Shown: piece after piece, positions 1-9,663 of the stretch
How positions within the stretch are numbered: position 1 is the first letter of the stretch
Layout of the letters: each line of letters opens with the position of its first letter
NCBI GenBank assembly: GCA_026706985.1
Contig: JAPOXR010000052.1
Span: forward strand, 1-64,000
Direction: 5' to 3'
DNA length: 64,000 nucleotides
DNA from: Paracoccaceae bacterium
Lineage (GTDB): Bacteria > Pseudomonadota > Alphaproteobacteria > Rhodobacterales > Rhodobacteraceae
Made by a program: the position numbers and the translations under genes
Notes under the pieces: generated by a model
What the model saw: the letters and a program-made list of their open reading frames with translations, nothing else
Database searches by the model: none
What the model was told of the DNA's origin: nothing

Positions 1-50
1 CCAGTGAAATAAGGCTCCGTAATCCGGGAAATGCCCGGAAATGTCTGAAG

Positions 51-443
51 TCAAGAAAACATGCTTTCGCCAAAAAACACACCACCGAAAGCGACTCCGT
101 ACAGCCCGCCGATGATTCTTCCATCTTCGCGGCTTTCGATGGAGTGAGCGAAACCGCGGCGGTGAAGATTCAAATATGAATTGATAATGGTCCGGTTGAT
201 CCAGGTATCCTCACGCCGGGCGCAGTTCTGTATAACGAAGTTAAAGTCGGAATTGAGCGACGCGGTGTAGTGTCCACTTCGTACCCGGCGGCGCAAACGC
301 CTTGGAATGTGAAATACATCAAGCGGCAGGATTCCCCGGTTTGTCGGTCTAAACCAGTCGAAACGCGTATCGTGGTCCGACTGCCCCATCGGGAAAAGCC
401 CCTGGGAATAGGCTGCAAGCAGATCCTGGAACGGAATCAACAA
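51..443 (-). pseudogene. aat: Truncated leucyl/phenylalanyl-tRNA--protein transferase
   Basis: The 130-residue product matches the N-terminal half of Aat, the N-end-rule enzyme that adds Leu or Phe from aminoacyl-tRNA to N-terminal Arg/Lys of proteins. Visible family motifs are LLAAYSQGLFPMG near residues 8-20 and the final GGVFFGESMFS block, which opens the GNAT-like catalytic domain. Complete family members are about 200-240 residues, but a TGA directly follows ESMFS. I read positions 1-50 in all three reverse frames and none continues the expected D-A-S-K block, so a single frameshift does not explain it. Positions 24-38 form a short ccggg/cccgg hairpin just past the stop. The gene lies downstream of accC on the same strand, a common alphaproteobacterial order. 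It is probably inactive; a rearrangement or assembly break is the alternative. Confidence 0.8.
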
Positions 444-468
444 ACCCGTGAATTTCGTGCCGGAGGCC

Positions 469-1815
469 TCACTGAAAGCGTCCTAGCAGCCACCTCTCCA
501 GCCAGGTCACGTCATAACTGCCGGATTTGATATCGGGATTCGTGACCAGTTCCTGAAACAGCGGCACGGTGTGGTCAATGCCGTCGATGATCAACTCATC
601 AAGCGCCTGCGACAGCTTAGCAAGGGCTGAATTCCGATCCGAGGCATGCACAATGACCTTACCGATCATACTGTCATACCAAGGTGGAATCTCGTAACCC
701 ATATAGATGGGAGTATCCATCCGTATACCCGGCCCGCCCGGCGCATGGAAAGCTGTGACACGACCCGGGCAGGGGCGGAAATCGGGCAGCGATTCGGCAT
801 TTATTCTGACTTCGATCGCATGCCCGCGAATAGCCAGGTCACTCTGCGAAAAGCTTAGCGGCAACCCGGCCGCGACACGGATCTGTTCACGCACGATATC
901 CACGCTGAACACCGCCTCGGTGACCGGATGCTCAACCTGAAGCCTCGTATTCATCTCGATGAAATAAAATTCACCGTCAGAAAAAACGAACTCAATTGTC
1001 CCGGCCCCGGAATAGCCAATTCCAGCGGCGGCGGCGGCGCATCGGGAGCCGATATCTTCGCGCATTTCCGGTGTGATCGATGGTCCCGGGGCTTCCTCCA
1101 GAATTTTCTGGTGCCGGCGCTGCAGCGAGCAGTCACGCTCACCGAGATGCACCGCCTTGCCTTTGCCGTCCCCGATGATCTGGACTTCGACATGCCGCGG
1201 CCGTTCGATATATTTTTCGATATAGACTTCATCGTTGCCGAATGCCGCCAGCGCCTCACTGCGGGCGGTCGAATAAGCGGAATCGATCTGCTCCGGTGAA
1301 TGGGCGATGCGCATACCCCTGCCGCCACCGCCGCCCGTGGCCTTGACGATGACAGGAAATCCGATCTCAGCGGCTACCGCGGCCGCTTCATTCGCCGAAT
1401 CAACGCCGCCCTCATGTCCAGGCACGCAGGGAACGCCCAGCTCCAGCATCGTTTTCTTGGCGGTGATTTTGTCACCCATCATCCTGACATGCTCTGCCGA
1501 CGGTCCGATAAAGGTGATGCCATGATCCTCAAGGATCTGAGCAAATTCCGCGTTTTCCGCCAGAAATCCGTAACCCGGGTGCACGGCCTCCGCACCGGTG
1601 ATTGTGCAGGCGGAAATAATCGCCGGGAAAGACAGGTAACTGGCAGCCGAGGCCGGTGGTCCGATACAGATTGCCTCATCCGCCATGCGCACATGCATGG
1701 CATTGGCATCCGCCGTTGAATGCACCGCAACCGACTGGACTCCCAGCTCTTTGCACGCACGGATGACCCGGAGTGCGATTTCGCCACGATTGGCAATCAG
1801 TATCTTGGAAAACAT
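469..1815 (-). CDS. accC: Acetyl-CoA carboxylase, biotin carboxylase subunit
   Basis: Biotin carboxylase carries out the ATP-dependent carboxylation of the biotin on BCCP, the first half-reaction of acetyl-CoA carboxylase in fatty acid synthesis (cytosol). The 448-residue length is that of a free-standing AccC. Visible motifs are KILIANRGEIA at the N-terminus, HPGYGFLAEN near residue 80, the ATP-grasp glycine loop GGGGGRGM near 161-168 and EMNTRLQVEHPVTE near 290. The start ATG is 12 bp after the accB stop, so the two are surely co-transcribed. No lesion is visible. Confidence 0.97.
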   Translation of the reverse strand: MFSKILIANRGEIALRVIRACKELGVQSVAVHSTADANAMHVRMADEAICIGPPASAASYLSFPAIISACTITGAEAVHPGYGFLAENAEFAQILEDHGITFIGPSAEHVRMMGDKITAKKTMLELGVPCVPGHEGGVDSANEAAAVAAEIGFPVIVKATGGGGGRGMRIAHSPEQIDSAYSTARSEALAAFGNDEVYIEKYIERPRHVEVQIIGDGKGKAVHLGERDCSLQRRHQKILEEAPGPSITPEMREDIGSRCAAAAAGIGYSGAGTIEFVFSDGEFYFIEMNTRLQVEHPVTEAVFSVDIVREQIRVAAGLPLSFSQSDLAIRGHAIEVRINAESLPDFRPCPGRVTAFHAPGGPGIRMDTPIYMGYEIPPWYDSMIGKVIVHASDRNSALAKLSQALDELIIDGIDHTVPLFQELVTNPDIKSGSYDVTWLERWLLGRFQ

Positions 1816-1827
1816 CGGATAACGGGA

Positions 1828-2304
1828 CTATTCAATGATGACCAATGGTGCGCCGTATTCGACCGCGGAAGCGTTTTCGACGAGAATTCTGCGCACCACG
1901 CCCGGGCGTGTCGCAGGGATATGATTCATTGTCTTCATCGCTTCGATAATGACGACCGTATCGCCTTCATTGATCTGTTGACCGACTTCCACGAAAGGCC
2001 GGGCGTCGGGTTCCGGTGACAGATAAATTGTCCCGACCATTGGTGCGGTGATCAATCCCGGATGGTTTTCCGGAAACGCATCCGGGACTTCGCCGCCGGG
2101 ATCCGGGATTTCCTCTGTGCGATGGGTGACGGATTCACGCGGTGCCACCTCAACGCGGGCACTCCGATGTGCCGACACACGAACGGAAATCTGCTCATTC
2201 GTACCGGTTCTGCGTGAAAAGCTGATTTCCTCAAGATTGTGCTCGCTCAAGATTTTTGAAAGCGATTCAACGAGTTCGATATCTTTTTTCAACTGAAATG
2301 CCAT
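1828..2304 (-). CDS. accB: Acetyl-CoA carboxylase biotin carboxyl carrier protein
   Basis: BCCP carries the covalently bound biotin that shuttles carboxyl groups between AccC and the carboxyltransferase. The 158-residue protein has the usual build: a helical N-terminal stretch (residues 1-35), a flexible Pro/Glu/Ala-rich linker (about 55-80), and the biotinyl domain, with the biotin-accepting lysine at K124 in EAMKTMNHI. It is first in an accB-accC pair with a 12-bp gap. In many relatives aroQ (type II dehydroquinase) lies directly upstream; here that place is taken by a DsbA-like gene. Confidence 0.96.
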   Translation of the reverse strand: MAFQLKKDIELVESLSKILSEHNLEEISFSRRTGTNEQISVRVSAHRSARVEVAPRESVTHRTEEIPDPGGEVPDAFPENHPGLITAPMVGTIYLSPEPDARPFVEVGQQINEGDTVVIIEAMKTMNHIPATRPGVVRRILVENASAVEYGAPLVIIE

Positions 2305-2332
2305 GCCCGCCTCCCCGCCACAAAATTACCTC

Positions 2333-3097
2333 TCATCCGCCTGCCTCTCTTTCCTGAGCTATGATCTCAAGTATCGAATCCGCCGGGATGTAACCCTTTA
2401 CCAGCCTCTGACCGATAACAAAGGCCGGCGTGCCTTCAATTCCAAGTCTGTTGGCAAGGTCATGGTTTGCCCGAATCATGGATTCGATTGTCTCGGATTC
2501 GGCCAATTGCAGTAACTGCACCGGGTCCAGATCCGTCAAATCAGCGATTTCAGCCACGACTTCCGGGCCAATCGATGGAGCAAGGGAAATCAGATAGTCA
2601 TGCACAAGCTTATATTTCTGCGCCCCCGCCAGCCGAAACGTTGCCAGTGCCAACTGCGCCGAAACCAATGAATCCTGTCCCAGGATCGGAAATTCCTTAA
2701 CGACGAAACGGATATTGCCATCGCGGGCCAACACCTCTTCAATATCCGGCTGTGCGCGGCGGCAAAAACCGCATCGATAGTCGATGAACTCAATGATTGA
2801 AATATCGCCATCCGGATTACCGCCTACCCAGGAATGCCCGTCATTCTGCAGCATCTCCCAGTTCACCTGGACCTGCCGCTGTGCATGACTGGCGGCAGCC
2901 TCCTGACTGCGGTTTTCAATGATCTCCACCATCTGCATAAGAATTTCCGGATTCGACAGCAGGTAGTCCCGGATTTCGGCGCCAAGCTCCTGCCTTTGCT
3001 CAACAGTCAGGGAGCCGAAATCATGTGCCTGTAATGAGCAGGCACTTACCGAAAACACGACGGCAATTGCCAGAATCCAAGGGCGGGTCCCACACAT
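2333..3097 (-). CDS. DsbA-family thiol:disulfide oxidoreductase, predicted lipoprotein
   Basis: Thioredoxin-fold periplasmic oxidoreductase of the DsbA/Com1-like group. Starting at the ATG at 3097 gives 254 residues with a hydrophobic N-terminus (residues 7-19) ending in a lipobox-like V-S-A-C (C20), so it may be membrane-anchored by lipid. A helical region (30-80) precedes the redox motif C109-G-F-C112 in the context IIEFIDYRCGFCRRAQ. The cis-proline loop GTPAF and a C-terminal GYIPADSIL segment complete the fold. The reading frame is open upstream to 3202 inside rne, but those residues show no export signal, so I prefer the internal start; a GTG five codons upstream is also possible. Its partner could be the DsbB encoded at 19380-19838. 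Confidence 0.85.
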   Translation of the reverse strand: MCGTRPWILAIAVVFSVSACSLQAHDFGSLTVEQRQELGAEIRDYLLSNPEILMQMVEIIENRSQEAAASHAQRQVQVNWEMLQNDGHSWVGGNPDGDISIIEFIDYRCGFCRRAQPDIEEVLARDGNIRFVVKEFPILGQDSLVSAQLALATFRLAGAQKYKLVHDYLISLAPSIGPEVVAEIADLTDLDPVQLLQLAESETIESMIRANHDLANRLGIEGTPAFVIGQRLVKGYIPADSILEIIAQEREAGG

Positions 3098-3174
3098 CAG
3101 CGCGGCCGTCACCGCCCGCAGGAACGAAAGCGATCTACACAAACACGCCTCCCACTTCGTAATACGTAGCCCGC

Positions 3175-5337
3175 CTATTGCTGAAAATCCGTCGACCACC
3201 AACCGGTGCGCTTTTCAGCTGGAGGAGGCGCGTCACGGCCTTCAGCCGACTCCGTCGCGGCAGCCGGCTGCTTCTCTTCCGGCTCCGGGCTATCCGGGCT
3301 GTCAACTGTGCTCTTTACCGATTCCTGCTGAACTGCCGGTTTACGGCGGCGGCGGGGTGCCCGGGTCCGTGGTTTTTCGTCCGGTGACTGTTCCGGTGAA
3401 ACTTCGCTTTCCATATCCCCGGTATCCTGTTGCGGGGATTGTTTCGCCTCTGCTGACTGCGTCCGTCGGCGCGGCCGGCGGCGACCCTTTGCAGCCGTCG
3501 ATTCCTCGCCGGTCTGATGTTCCTGTTCGGATTCCCCGGCGGATGGCGGGTTCGTCACGGAATCGGGTGCCGCGTCGGCGGATTCCTGGGCACCGCCGCG
3601 TCCGCCGCGTTTGCGCCGCCGCTTTCCGCGTTCCGCCTTCCGTTCACCCGACGGTCGTGCCGGTGAACCCGCCTGAAACGGGGTCTCGATACCAATCACC
3701 GTTTCCTGCTCTGCCCCGGAAGCGCTGATAACCTTGGTGGTTCGGCGGATTTCAGATTCATGCCCAAGCAGATTTTCCGACCCCAGGACATTGACGGTCA
3801 CATTGTAGCGGGCCTCCAGATTCACGATATCGGCACGCCGTTCATTGACAAGATAATTAGCAGTCCGAACAGGCAGAAGTGCCTGAATAATCAAATTCTT
3901 TTCCTTGGCCGCCTCGATCTCGATCCGTCGGAGCAAGTCGATGGCCAGCGATTCATCCTCTCTGACCCGGCCGGTGCCGTTGCATTGGCTACATGCCCTG
4001 GTGGTAATTTCCCGAATTCCCGGCTTGAGCCGTTGCCGACTCATTTCAAGCAGCCCGAAACCGGTAATGCCGCCAATCTGGATTTTAGCCCGATCCGACT
4101 TCACGCATTCTTTCAGGCGTTTCACAACCTTCTGGTTGCTCCTGCTTTCCTCCATATCGATGAAGTCGATGACAATGAGCCCGGCCAGATTCCGCAACCG
4201 CAGATGATCCGCCACCGCTTCCGCCGCCTCGAGATTGGTGTCCAGTGCCATTTTTTCCAGCGTGCCGGCCCTCGTTGAACGGCCGGAATTCACATCAATC
4301 GAGACCAGCGCTTCGGTAATATCGATAACGATATAGCCGCCCGATTTCAGCTGCACGACAGGGTCGAAGAGCCGATTGACGTCCCGCTCCACATTATACT
4401 GCGAGAAGATCGGTGCAGTGCCGGAATATTGTTTAACCTTTTTGGCATGGGAGGGCATGATCAGCTTCATGAAATCCTTGGCCATCCGGTAGCCGGATTC
4501 GCCCTGGACAATGATTTCGTCCATGCCTTTTGAATAATCATCCCGGATTGTCCGCCGGATCAGGTTGCCTTCCTCGTAAATCTTGGCCGGGGCATTGGAA
4601 TTCAGGGCGAGTTCCCGAATTGTGTTCCATTGGCGGAGCAGAAATTCGAAATCCCGCCTGATCTCCTGCTTGGTGCGGTCCGCACCCGCTGTACGGATGA
4701 TCAGGCTGACATCATCGGGAACTTCGATATCGGTTGCGATTTTCTTCAGTTTCCGCCGGTCCGTGACATTGGTGATTTTGCGGCTGATGCCACCATTCCG
4801 ATCGCTGTTCGGCATGAGCACACAGTAACGTCCGGCGAGACTGATATAGGTTGTCAGCGCCGCGCCTTTGCCACCGCGTTCATCCTTCGTGACCTGCACA
4901 AGCAATACCCTGTCCTTGCGGATGACTTCCTGGACACGGAACTTTCGCCGGGGTTTCTGTGCAGCGGCAGGTTCAGCTTCGGGTGATTCCGCGTCGTCGG
5001 TCGTATCCGGATCCGCTCCCGGTTGTGCTTCGGCCGCAGGGTTTTCCGCAGTCGCCTCACCTTCGGCTGCCGATTGTCCGCGCTCTGACATCGGAAGAAC
5101 ATAATAATCCGGGTGAATCTCCGGGAATGCGAGGAATCCGTGACGGTTGCCCCCATATTCGACGAAAACAGCCTGTAATGCCGATTCTATGCGGACAACT
5201 TTCGCGAGGTAGATATTTCCGCTGATTTGTTTTTTTGCGCGGGATTCGATTTCGAATCCAGCAAGTTTTCCATTATCAATCGCCGCCACACGGGTTTCCT
5301 CCCCATGCGCGGCATCGATAAGCAGCTTTTGTGCCAT
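3175..5337 (-). CDS. rne: Ribonuclease E/G family endoribonuclease
   Basis: 720-residue RNase E-type enzyme for mRNA decay and rRNA/tRNA processing. The N-terminal S1 RNA-binding region begins near residue 35 (NIYLAKVVRIESALQAVFVEY) and is split by an acidic Ala/Glu-rich insert of about 60 residues (about 88-150), as in other alphaproteobacterial RNase E. The catalytic core contains GGYIVIDITEALVSIDVNSG and the metal-binding segment LIVIDFIDMEE. The Zn-link cysteines are in ACSQCNGTG. From about residue 550 the tail is disordered, with Arg-rich blocks (GKRRRKRGG, KGRRRPRRR, APRRRRK) alternating with acidic stretches, the usual degradosome scaffold layout. It is transcribed away from mrcA; the amidase gene often found between them in relatives is absent. 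Confidence 0.95.
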   Translation of the reverse strand: MAQKLLIDAAHGEETRVAAIDNGKLAGFEIESRAKKQISGNIYLAKVVRIESALQAVFVEYGGNRHGFLAFPEIHPDYYVLPMSERGQSAAEGEATAENPAAEAQPGADPDTTDDAESPEAEPAAAQKPRRKFRVQEVIRKDRVLLVQVTKDERGGKGAALTTYISLAGRYCVLMPNSDRNGGISRKITNVTDRRKLKKIATDIEVPDDVSLIIRTAGADRTKQEIRRDFEFLLRQWNTIRELALNSNAPAKIYEEGNLIRRTIRDDYSKGMDEIIVQGESGYRMAKDFMKLIMPSHAKKVKQYSGTAPIFSQYNVERDVNRLFDPVVQLKSGGYIVIDITEALVSIDVNSGRSTRAGTLEKMALDTNLEAAEAVADHLRLRNLAGLIVIDFIDMEESRSNQKVVKRLKECVKSDRAKIQIGGITGFGLLEMSRQRLKPGIREITTRACSQCNGTGRVREDESLAIDLLRRIEIEAAKEKNLIIQALLPVRTANYLVNERRADIVNLEARYNVTVNVLGSENLLGHESEIRRTTKVISASGAEQETVIGIETPFQAGSPARPSGERKAERGKRRRKRGGRGGAQESADAAPDSVTNPPSAGESEQEHQTGEESTAAKGRRRPRRRTQSAEAKQSPQQDTGDMESEVSPEQSPDEKPRTRAPRRRRKPAVQQESVKSTVDSPDSPEPEEKQPAAATESAEGRDAPPPAEKRTGWWSTDFQQ

Positions 5338-5796
5338 GTTGATCTTTCATGCCCACGGTGGATCACTGACCACCGGCCGAAATGCAGTTCCGCAAGGGCC
5401 TTTGTTACACGGGCGGAATTGAATGCGGGGCAAGCCTCAGAACCCGGGCGGTTCCCGCCGAGGCTTCGACCGCAATTCAGACAGCTCGTTGGTTTCATTT
5501 CACGCTTTAGTTCCAAAACGCCGTTCATTCGTTTGCCCACGGTCCGGGATCGGGTATGCGCTAACCATGTCACATGGTTGTCCGACGCCAATCCAGGCCA
5601 GGAACAAAATTCAATTTGCCGACGGGGCCGCAGAGGCAGCCCGGTGCCGGTGCCAAGTCTCTTTACCACATTTATCTTGAAATATTAGCAAAAACTGGGC
5701 AGTGAATGATTATTCGCACGGGTGTGGAAATGACAGCCGTCCTGACAGGTTTCGGACGGCAAAAATTCTGATTACTGGCTGCGGGCAAATTCTGCC
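5338..5796. other. Divergent rne/mrcA intergenic region with two inverted repeats
   Basis: This 459-bp gap between divergent rne and mrcA holds no convincing gene; open frames here are antisense extensions from rne. Two symmetric elements stand out. A 7-bp palindrome AACCATG / CATGGTT with a 3-bp centre lies at 5563-5579, and a second 7-bp inverted repeat GCCGTCC / GGACGGC with an 11-nt loop lies at 5736-5760, just before the mrcA start. RNase E genes usually have long leaders used for autoregulation, so part of this could be rne 5' UTR. That is inference. Confidence 0.55.
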
Positions 5797-8439
5797 TTGC
5801 ATCACCTTGACATCGATAACGGGCCTTCAGTGAGTAGTGCAACTGATCAAACGGAGACACAGAGCCACTCTGCGGTGCGATCCGGTCTTTCGGCAAGATT
5901 GCTGAAAACCGTTCGAAACCTGCTGGGCGGGGCATTTGCCAATTTCTGCCTCGGCCTTGCCTCTGCCGCCTTGTTGCTGGACGCTGCCGTCTGGATGTTC
6001 GCCCGTGATCTTCCCAATCATGAGCAGTTGGCACGTTATGACCCGCCGACGATCAGCCGGATATTCTCCGCGGAAGGCAAGCTTATAGACGAGTTTGCCA
6101 ACGAAAGACGCCTATTCAGTCCGGTTGAGGAAATTCCCGCGCTGGTGAAACATGCCTTCATTTCCGCTGAAGATAAAAATTTCTATCATCACCCCGGCTA
6201 TGATCCGGTCGGTATCGGCAAAGCTCTTTTGCAGGCGCTGCAGGGCTCACGGCTCCGCGGTGCGTCCACGATCACGCAGCAGGTGATGAAGAATTTTCTC
6301 CTCTCGGGCACACGATCGGTGGAAAGGAAAATCAAGGAAGTGTTGCTTGCGATTCGAATCGAGCAGACTTTGTCGAAAGACGAGATTCTTGAACTTTTCC
6401 TCAACCAGATTTTTCTCGGCCAGAACTCATATGGTGTCACCGCCGCGGCGCAGACCTATTTCAACAAGCCAGTGGAAGCGTTGGCAATCGAGGAGGTTGC
6501 CTATCTCGCGGCTCTGCCGAAAGCGCCGTCCCGCTACCATCCCGTCCGCAACCGGGAGGCGGCGATAGCCAGGCGGAATTTTGTCATCAATGAAATGGTT
6601 GAAAATGGATATGCATCCCGCGAAGCGGGCAAAGCCGCCAAGCAACTCGGTCTGAAGACAGTGATGAGTGGTGACTTTGTCTCTTTTCGTTCGCAGCGAC
6701 CACCCCGGGGTTATTTCACCGATGAAATCAGGCGGGAATTATCCGGAACCTTCGGCGAGAACAGTTTCTTTTCCGAAGGCCTGAATATCCGCGCCACCAT
6801 GGACGAGGAATTGCAGGCGGTTGCGGCGCGGGCATTGCGCACCGGGCTTGAGAGTTACGACCGTGAACGCGCTGGCAAGTGGCTTGGCACCGGGCTGCGG
6901 CTCAGTGCCGAAATTCTGTCGGATGAACCCGCTTGGCGCGCCGAATTGAGCGGGCTGCAGCTGCCGCGTGACATTCCGGGCTGGAGACGCGGTGTTATTC
7001 TGAAAATTGACGAGGGCGGCGCGTCCGTCGGCGTCGAAGGCGGAGCATACAGCGACATCGGCTTTATTCCGAATTCAGATGTGGAATGGGCATCGGCACC
7101 GGAAGGCGGAAACGCCAAATCTGTCCGGCAGTTACTGGCGCCGGGGGATGTCGTGTTTGTCGAACGGGTTTCCGCGGGCAGTGGCGACGCACAGGAATGG
7201 TCACTGAGACAGATTCCGGAGGTCCAGGGTGCATTTATGGCAATGGATGTCCAATCCGGACGGGTGCTGGCTATGCAGGGCGGATTTTCCTACGAGCAAT
7301 CCGTGTTCAACCGGGCAACGCAGGCAACCCGGCAACCCGGGTCGGCGTTCAAACCATTTGTCTATGCGGCGGCGCTGGATTCCGGCTCCACGCCGGCGAC
7401 AATTATCATTGACGCACCGATCGAATTTGAAACACCGGAGGGTTTGTGGCAACCGAAAAACTCGAGCGACAAATTCTATGGGCCGGTACCGCTGCGCACG
7501 GGGATTGAGATGTCACGCAACCTCATGACGGTCCGCCTGGCGAAGGATGTCGGCATGTCCACGATTGCCGGATATGCCGAAACTTTCGGAATCTATGATC
7601 ACATGGAGCCGTTACTGGCAAATGCGCTGGGTGCCCAGGAAACCACATTGTTTAAATTGGTCGCCGCATACGCCATGTTCGCCAATGGCGGCGAGAGAGT
7701 CTATCCGACCTTGGTTGACCGGGTGCAGGACCGGCGCGGAAAAACAATCTACCGTCATGACCGGAGCCTCTGCGTCGATTGCGACAGGCCGAATCTGGTG
7801 GCAGGAACGGTTCCTCAGATTCTGAACCACCGCATGCGGGTCATGGATCCGGTCACGGCCTACCAGCTGACCTCCATGCTGGAGGGCGTGGTGATCCGGG
7901 GAACTGCGCGATACACCGTCAGACCCGGTATCCCGGTGGCCGGAAAAACCGGAACCACCAACGAGTCGCGCGATGCCTGGTTTATTGGATTTACCCCCGA
8001 GATTGTTGCCGGTTGCTATATCGGCTTTGATACCCCACGCAGCCTGGGCAGGCGTGCCTATGGCAGCAATCTCTGTGGCCCGGTGTTCAATGAGTTCATG
8101 AAAGAGGCGGCGCGGAAATTCGGTCACATTCGGTTCGAGGTGCCCGATGGTGGTGTATTCGTGGCCATAGACGGTTCAACCGGCGAGTTGCTTTCGGATG
8201 CCACCGCAAGCGCAAACGAGCATGCCATTATCGAGTATTTCCGGCTTGGCAGTGAACCGAGACCAGGAGTGACGCGGGTCGTTGACGGCGGGTTTGCGAT
8301 GGCATCCGATCTTGAGATAGTTGAAGAAGACGATTCTCCGGACAGTGATGCGTCGGCTGTGTCAATTGATGACAGCGCTGAGAGTGGTGAGCTGCCGCGC
8401 AGCTCACTCGGGTCAATTTCCTCCGGCGGTCTGTATTGA
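5797..8439 (+). CDS. mrcA: Penicillin-binding protein 1A, bifunctional peptidoglycan glycosyltransferase/transpeptidase
   Basis: 880-residue class A PBP that polymerises lipid II and cross-links stem peptides. A single membrane anchor lies near residues 45-70, followed by the GT51 domain with AEDKNFYHHPGYDPVG and GASTITQQVMKNF. The transpeptidase domain shows all three motifs: S516-x-x-K519 in QPGSAFKPF, the SRN triad in EMSRNLM and K717-T-G-T. The C-terminus is acidic and Ser-rich. The reading frame opens with TTG at 5797. An in-frame GTG at 5830 (product beginning VSSATDQ) is an equally good start; neither has a clear Shine-Dalgarno sequence. The gene is followed by prfB, as in many alphaproteobacteria. 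Confidence 0.95.
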   Translation: MHHLDIDNGPSVSSATDQTETQSHSAVRSGLSARLLKTVRNLLGGAFANFCLGLASAALLLDAAVWMFARDLPNHEQLARYDPPTISRIFSAEGKLIDEFANERRLFSPVEEIPALVKHAFISAEDKNFYHHPGYDPVGIGKALLQALQGSRLRGASTITQQVMKNFLLSGTRSVERKIKEVLLAIRIEQTLSKDEILELFLNQIFLGQNSYGVTAAAQTYFNKPVEALAIEEVAYLAALPKAPSRYHPVRNREAAIARRNFVINEMVENGYASREAGKAAKQLGLKTVMSGDFVSFRSQRPPRGYFTDEIRRELSGTFGENSFFSEGLNIRATMDEELQAVAARALRTGLESYDRERAGKWLGTGLRLSAEILSDEPAWRAELSGLQLPRDIPGWRRGVILKIDEGGASVGVEGGAYSDIGFIPNSDVEWASAPEGGNAKSVRQLLAPGDVVFVERVSAGSGDAQEWSLRQIPEVQGAFMAMDVQSGRVLAMQGGFSYEQSVFNRATQATRQPGSAFKPFVYAAALDSGSTPATIIIDAPIEFETPEGLWQPKNSSDKFYGPVPLRTGIEMSRNLMTVRLAKDVGMSTIAGYAETFGIYDHMEPLLANALGAQETTLFKLVAAYAMFANGGERVYPTLVDRVQDRRGKTIYRHDRSLCVDCDRPNLVAGTVPQILNHRMRVMDPVTAYQLTSMLEGVVIRGTARYTVRPGIPVAGKTGTTNESRDAWFIGFTPEIVAGCYIGFDTPRSLGRRAYGSNLCGPVFNEFMKEAARKFGHIRFEVPDGGVFVAIDGSTGELLSDATASANEHAIIEYFRLGSEPRPGVTRVVDGGFAMASDLEIVEEDDSPDSDASAVSIDDSAESGELPRSSLGSISSGGLY

Positions 8440-8521
8440 CAGGCTCATTGATTGTTACCGGTTGATTGATAGTCCGGCGGATTTTCATTAATAGCCGGGC
8501 ATTCCTGATCAACTGACCGTT

Positions 8522-9646
8522 ATGCGTTCTGAGACCCAAACCATCATTCAGGCGATTGAAAAATCGCTGGCCTTGATTCAACTGCGCCTGGACCGGCCAG
8601 CGGCTGAATCGCGCCTGCATGAACTCAACAGGAAAACCGAGGATGCGGGTTTTTGGGATAATCCGCAATTGGCCCAGAAGGTCATGAAGGATCGACAGAT
8701 CCTGGTTGATGCCATTCACTCATTCGACGATCTGCAACATCGATTTTCAGAAACCGTGGAACTCATTGAACTCGGGGAGGAAGAGGGCGAGACCGAGATC
8801 GTTGCGGAATCGGAGAAAAGCCTGGCGCAGCTACTGAAAACCGCGCAGAAAAAAGAGATTGAAGCGCTGTTGAATGGCGAAGCCGACGCCAATGATGCGT
8901 TTATCGAAATCAATGCCGGTGCCGGCGGCACCGAATCCTGCGACTGGGCGGCAATGCTGTCCCGCATGTATGAGAAATGGGCGTTGAGGCGGGGATTCGA
9001 CATTGAATTGATCGCGCTCAACAATGAAGCGGAAGCGGGATACAAGTCGGTTACCCACAAAATTCTGGGCAAAAACGCTTATGGCTGGCTGAAAACCGAA
9101 TCCGGAGTCCATCGCCTGGTACGGAACTCACCCTTTGACAGTAATTCACGACGCCATACTTCTTTCAGTTCGGTCTGGGTCTATCCGGCAATCGATGAGA
9201 GTATCGAAGTGGAGATTAATCCGGCCGATCTCAGAGTGGATACCTTCAGGGCTTCGGGCGCAGGCGGGCAGCATGTGAACAAGACCGATTCCGCGGTGCG
9301 GATCACGCATCTCCCCACCGGCATTGTCGTCACATCATCGGAGAAATCGCAGCATCAGAACCGGACCATCTGCATGAATGCACTACGCTCCCGTTTGTAC
9401 GAGTTGGAGTTACGGAAGCGCACGGAAAAGATTCAGGAGTTGCACAGCCAAAAGGGCGATGCCGGTTGGGGTAACCAAATTCGCAGCTACGTGCTGACCC
9501 CGTACCAGATGGTGAAAGATCTGCGCACCAATCTGGAAACATCCAACACGCAGGGCGTATTGGACGGGCAACTGGACGATTTCATGGAATCTGTTCTGGC
9601 CCGCAACGTGACCGGAATGTCGCGCGCCGAGGCGACAGCCGAATAA
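8522..9646 (+). CDS. prfB: Peptide chain release factor 2
   Basis: RF2 recognises UAA and UGA stop codons and triggers peptide release. The 374-residue protein has the RF2 tripeptide anticodon S203-P-F205 in VRNSPFDSNSR and the catalytic G248-G-Q250 in RASGAGGQHVNKTDSAV. Unlike E. coli prfB, it reads straight through in one frame from ATG 8522, so there is no in-frame UGA and no programmed +1 frameshift control. It lies 82 bp downstream of mrcA on the same strand and ends in front of a strong hairpin at 9664-9700. Confidence 0.97.
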   Translation: MRSETQTIIQAIEKSLALIQLRLDRPAAESRLHELNRKTEDAGFWDNPQLAQKVMKDRQILVDAIHSFDDLQHRFSETVELIELGEEEGETEIVAESEKSLAQLLKTAQKKEIEALLNGEADANDAFIEINAGAGGTESCDWAAMLSRMYEKWALRRGFDIELIALNNEAEAGYKSVTHKILGKNAYGWLKTESGVHRLVRNSPFDSNSRRHTSFSSVWVYPAIDESIEVEINPADLRVDTFRASGAGGQHVNKTDSAVRITHLPTGIVVTSSEKSQHQNRTICMNALRSRLYELELRKRTEKIQELHSQKGDAGWGNQIRSYVLTPYQMVKDLRTNLETSNTQGVLDGQLDDFMESVLARNVTGMSRAEATAE

Positions 9647-9663
9647 TCTTCTGAATTCTGAAA

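Noticed and set aside
5227-5688. 153-residue forward frame between rne and mrcA
   Set aside because: Mostly antisense to rne with no family features and poor coding character.
8522-8620. Programmed +1 frameshift in prfB
   Set aside because: The whole RF2 is encoded in a single frame from ATG 8522 without an early in-frame UGA.
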